From Bugula neritina (lineage: Eukaryota; Bryozoa; Gymnolaemata; Cheilostomatida; Bugulidae), in contig OZ037770.1 of assembly GCA_964035545.1 (NCBI GenBank), positions 8,936,973 to 9,000,972 on the forward strand: a stretch of DNA of 64,000 bases, given 5' to 3'. The first letter of the stretch is position 1; each line of letters begins with the position of its first letter. The notes beneath the pieces are model-generated. The model was not told the origin of the DNA and did no database searches. It saw nothing but the letters and a program-made list of their open reading frames with translations. Positions 47,932 to 64,000 of the stretch are shown piece after piece. The position numbers were made by a program, and so were the translations under genes.

Positions 47932-49309
47932 CTTGAGAAAGGTTATAACTAAAATAATATCTGAGCTGCTGCTCACTGGTACATGAGTATATGAATCTTT
48001 AGCTTTGATCACTTTTTATTTAGAATTGATCTTCTGCATTTGATAATTTCAAATTTAATTGGATTTTATGACCACAGGGTTATCCTTGACTTGATTTTGG
48101 TCTTTATAGCAGCTATGCTACTCTATTTGTATAAACAGCGTTAACTTGTAAAGAGAAGGCAACTTTTTGTTTTGAAAGATACCAGATATGTTATATAAAA
48201 CAAAAAGGCAGTCAGTTAATAAATTTTACAGTAATGGATTCAAGCTTTTAGTTCAAGATGCTTTTTTTTGTTTAGAGCTTGTAGTAGAAGCAAGTTGTAA
48301 AACAATAAATACACGTATATTAAGCTAAAGAGTGACATTGGCTAAAACAATACTTATAACCAATAATTGCATATTAGTGATGCGACACAGTTGTTTTCCT
48401 TGCTAAAATAAGTTGAATATAAAGATCAATGGTGGAATACTGTTTGAAAAATTTTACACAAAAACTCGACTTTCATATAGAGCAAAGTAAAATAAAAATA
48501 TAAACTTATAGTTTGCAATTTATTGATTCATGTTTAAGCAGCTGAATACTGGTTTGTGGCTTTGTTTTAAGATAATTTTATTTATTATATATGTGCATGT
48601 TTTTTTTTCAAAATGAAAATTGCTTTTGGTTACAGCATAAAGTTGAATGCATAAAAATAGAAGTTTAAATTCAAAATGATAATAAACGATAAACTGCAAA
48701 ATACAATAATATCATGTTACAGGTTAATATTACATTGGGATATGCATAGCTAGTTACTTGAAGTTTATTTGTAAAATTTTTATTAAGCTTCATGAGAGTA
48801 TTGGACATCTATTAGAATTTTACTAAAACTACACTAAAAATAATTTAATTTGTCAAATGTATTTGAGTATTCATTGGAGACTTGTCTTACAAGTAGAAAA
48901 TAACAGTATCTGGTAGAGGACTGTCAAAATATACACATCTTGTTCTACTCAACATTTTCAGCCACTTCCTCATTTTACAAAAAGAGCAAAGCATTTATAC
49001 TGATTTATCAACATATTTATTAGCTCAATTTCTAAGAAATTTTGTCATTAGCCAATGAATTTGCTGTTAAAAGTATCAGTAACCAGTTTTATAGTTTTGA
49101 ATGTTTTTTCATTCCAAATTGAGAATAAAACTACTTTATTACTATAGATTCCTCAAAACTTTGCTTTTACAAATTGTATCGCAGATTACAAACTTCTTTT
49201 ATGCTTAAGGCAGTAGGAAATCCAACAACTACAAAAATAATTTGAATCGATTGTCAACTAAAAGATTTAATTTCTTCTTTGCAGTCAATACAGTCAATAG
49301 GGAGCAGTT

Positions 49310-49502
49310 GTGATCTAGGGGTTAGAGTGCTTGCCTGATAAACATAAAATAATGGCTTCAAACCCTGACAAAGGCCGTTGGTGATGTTAGGAAGAGCATC
49401 CAGTCATAATTGCTTTTGTGCCCCATCTAAATAAATCCTTAACACAATTTAGCAAAAACCGTTTCCATCAGGGTTTCTCACTTGCATGAGTTTTTTACAG
49501 TC
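49310..49502 (+). mobile_element. tRNA-derived SINE, family 1, full length
   Basis: The best copy: a tRNA-like head (gtgatctaggggttagagtg as A-box region, ggcttcaaaccctgac as B-box region), the body ttggtgatgttaggaagagc with cagtcataattgcttttgtg, and the 3' block catcagggtttctcac. It lies just downstream of SLC16 copy B. Confidence 0.75.
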
Positions 49503-49529
49503 AATGCATTGTATGATTATAGACAGTTC

Positions 49530-62216
<12,687 letters not shown>

Positions 62217-62399
62217 CTGTATTGTGTTGTCAGCCCATTGATGACATATGACACCCTGCACAAGTGTGACAAGGTTTTATGTCACAGCTCTGACCAGTAA
62301 CAATAAAGCATTTTATTACATTAGCTGTGGAAACGAACTTATTATCAGCATTGAATAAAAGTGCTGAGTGGAATCAGTTCAGGAAAACAATGCATCTCT

Positions 62400-62900
62400 T
62401 GCAATCAATGTGATGACTGTTTTACGAATCAGACCTTGGTTTGGTTGCCACTCTCTACATGACTTTGTCCTTATAGCTGTCATTTTCCAAAAACTAAAAT
62501 TTTCCATTTCTTGTTTCTCACAGCAAAACTTTTTAAATCTGAGTCTAGACTGTCCTTGATTTCTTTTTGTTTCTTCTGTTAACTAGGAGCTAAGCATTTT
62601 TTTGGTAATTGGTCATGTTCCATTTTGTGCACATGGCTTTACCATCTCAGGTTCTTTTCTATAAAAATGTCAGCCATGCATGGCAAGTTAGTATTCCATC
62701 ATCATGGTATACCATTTTACAGCCATCATGTGTCTCAATTTTCTCATCATAAAAGTGGTTAGCTTCTTCACTTGTGTCCTGTATACTATTGTCCATGCTC
62801 TATAACAGACATTACATTTAACTCTTATGGAGATATGTCTTTGCTTTACGTAGTCTTTGCTGGAGCTTTCTGTAAGCTTCACTTGCCTTACTCATTTACC
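62400..62900 (-). mobile_element. Decayed non-LTR RT relic above SLC16 copy B
   Basis: Same blocks as 44500-44765 and 45255-45600 (aatctgagtctagactgtcc, accatctcaggttctttt, aactcttatggagatatgtc). Its position relative to copy B mirrors that of the relics above copy A. Confidence 0.55.
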
Positions 62901-63119
62901 TGCTACTTGCCTGAAGCTACTAGGCTCAGTAGATGAAGCAGAATGTAACAGAAAATTATAAATATAGCAATAATATAATGATAGTAAACCTTAAATTGAA
63001 TATATATAAATAAACTTAGCAATTTGTGATAATCTTTAGCAGTAAGAAAACCCTTACAAACAGAAAAGGTATTACAATAACTATAGTAGTGTTTTTATAG
63101 TCATAAATTAATCACATGA

Positions 63120-64000
63120 AAATAATGTTATAACTATAATTATATATCTGAGCTGCTGCTCACTAGTCCATGAGTCTGCAGCTTCACTCATTTTCTATTC
63201 AGAATTATTCTTCTGCATTTAGTAATCTCAAATTTAAGTTGGATTTTATGGCCACAGGATTATCCTAAACCTAATTTCAGTCTTTTTAGCAGCTACACTG
63301 CTCTATATTGTGCATACACAGCAATAACTTATAAAGAGAGGACAACTTCTTGTTTCAAAAGACCATGAGCCTTTCATATAAAGCAAATAGGCAGTCAAAT
63401 TGATAAATGCTATAGTAATAGATGAGCTTTCAGTTTAGAATGTTGTTGTTTGTTTAGAGTTTGTAGTATATAGGCAAGTTGTAAAACAAAAAATAGATTA
63501 AGGTGAAGTGACATTCTTTTGTGGGTAAAACCAAGTTACAATTATGCATATTATAGTGATGCGACACAATTGTTTTTTTTTTTAGTAAAGTAAGTTGAAT
63601 ATAAAAATCAATGGTTGAACACTGTTTGGTAAGTTTTATACAAAACATTATTTTTCATATAGCGCAAAGTAAAACAAAAATACAAACTTATAGCATGCAA
63701 TAAATTGATTGAACAGGAACAAAAACACATAGAGCTGTGTTTCCCATGTTTTAGCAGTTGAATATGAATATTGTGGCTTTATTGTAGAAAATAAACCTAA
63801 TTTATAATATATATGCGCATGTTTTTTTGTAAGAATAAAAAAAATTTTTGGCTATAGGTACAGCATAATGTTGAATGCATGAAAATAAAAGTTTAAATTC
63901 AAAATGACATTGCCTGATTAATTTTGCTTTTGGATTGCCTAACGATAAACTGCAAAATATAATAAAATTATATTACAGGTTAACATTGCATTGGGACATG
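63120..64000. other. 3' flank of a third SLC16 unit (copy C)
   Basis: Matches the 3' flank of copy B block by block: atctgagctgctgctcacta (63147, compare 47961), ttggattttatggccacag (compare 48059), gtgatgcgacaca (compare 48377), ttgcattgggacatg at the end (compare 48732 and 34023). Spacing between landmarks is about 14.7 kb (A to B) and 15.2 kb (B to C). The coding part lies beyond the window. Confidence 0.65.

Larger units (their letters stand above)
43770..49529. other. Gap between SLC16 copies A and B
   Basis: From copy A upward: its probable 5' region (44335-44480 matches the region above copy B exon 1), two decayed non-LTR relics (44500, 45255), a decayed unassigned ORF (45789-46165), a SINE (46268), a cluster of inverted-repeat elements (46920-47931), then the 3' flank of copy B with a SINE (49310). 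Confidence 0.6.

Overview
The window is nuclear DNA of an invertebrate animal. The genes are split by GT-AG introns into exons of about 30-210 bp, the DNA is visibly AT-rich, and introns and gaps are full of SINEs, decayed non-LTR and LTR elements, inverted-repeat elements and minisatellites. The encoded proteins are animal ones (TMEM138, gamma-tubulin complex component 2, SOUL/HEBP haem-binding proteins, SLC16 transporters). A lophotrochozoan is my guess, with no decisive marker.

Layout. 0.35-3.5 kb (-): TMEM138, a ciliary membrane protein, in three coding exons; its second intron holds a large foldback palindrome. 3.5-7.8 kb: gap between divergent genes, with a solo LTR (ATTA target duplication) and a near-perfect palindrome of about 650 bp. 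7.8-21.7 kb (+): TUBGCP2, about 20 coding exons, whose introns hold a LINE 3' end, a tRNA-SINE, a MITE, a decayed reverse transcriptase tail and several minisatellites, including a 24-bp unit repeated about 37 times. 22.5-31.7 kb (+): a tandem duplication of about 5 kb, each unit carrying a four-exon gene for a secreted SOUL/HEBP protein behind a conserved TATA box. 33-64 kb (-): a tandem array of SLC16 (monocarboxylate transporter-like) genes with a period of about 15 kb. Copy A has an in-frame stop, copy B has no visible start codon, and the 3' flank of a third copy begins near 63.1 kb and runs off the end.

The most unusual item lies in intron 1 of transporter copy B: a 1.9-kb element (57579-59494) with terminal inverted repeats of about 160-190 bp that encloses a decayed gene for 29-residue tandem repeats, an acidic linker and a RING-H2 finger. 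I cannot assign it to a named transposon family. Other notable structures are an (AC)n and a 715-bp (GT)n tract on either side of one transporter exon, and a 31-bp minisatellite whose last unit supplies a TUBGCP2 splice acceptor.

The genes do not form a pathway. TMEM138 and TUBGCP2 are single-copy housekeeping or ciliary/centrosomal genes; the SOUL and SLC16 genes are local tandem expansions. Exon ends were set by reading-frame continuity, splice consensus and similarity to remembered family members; no alignment was run.
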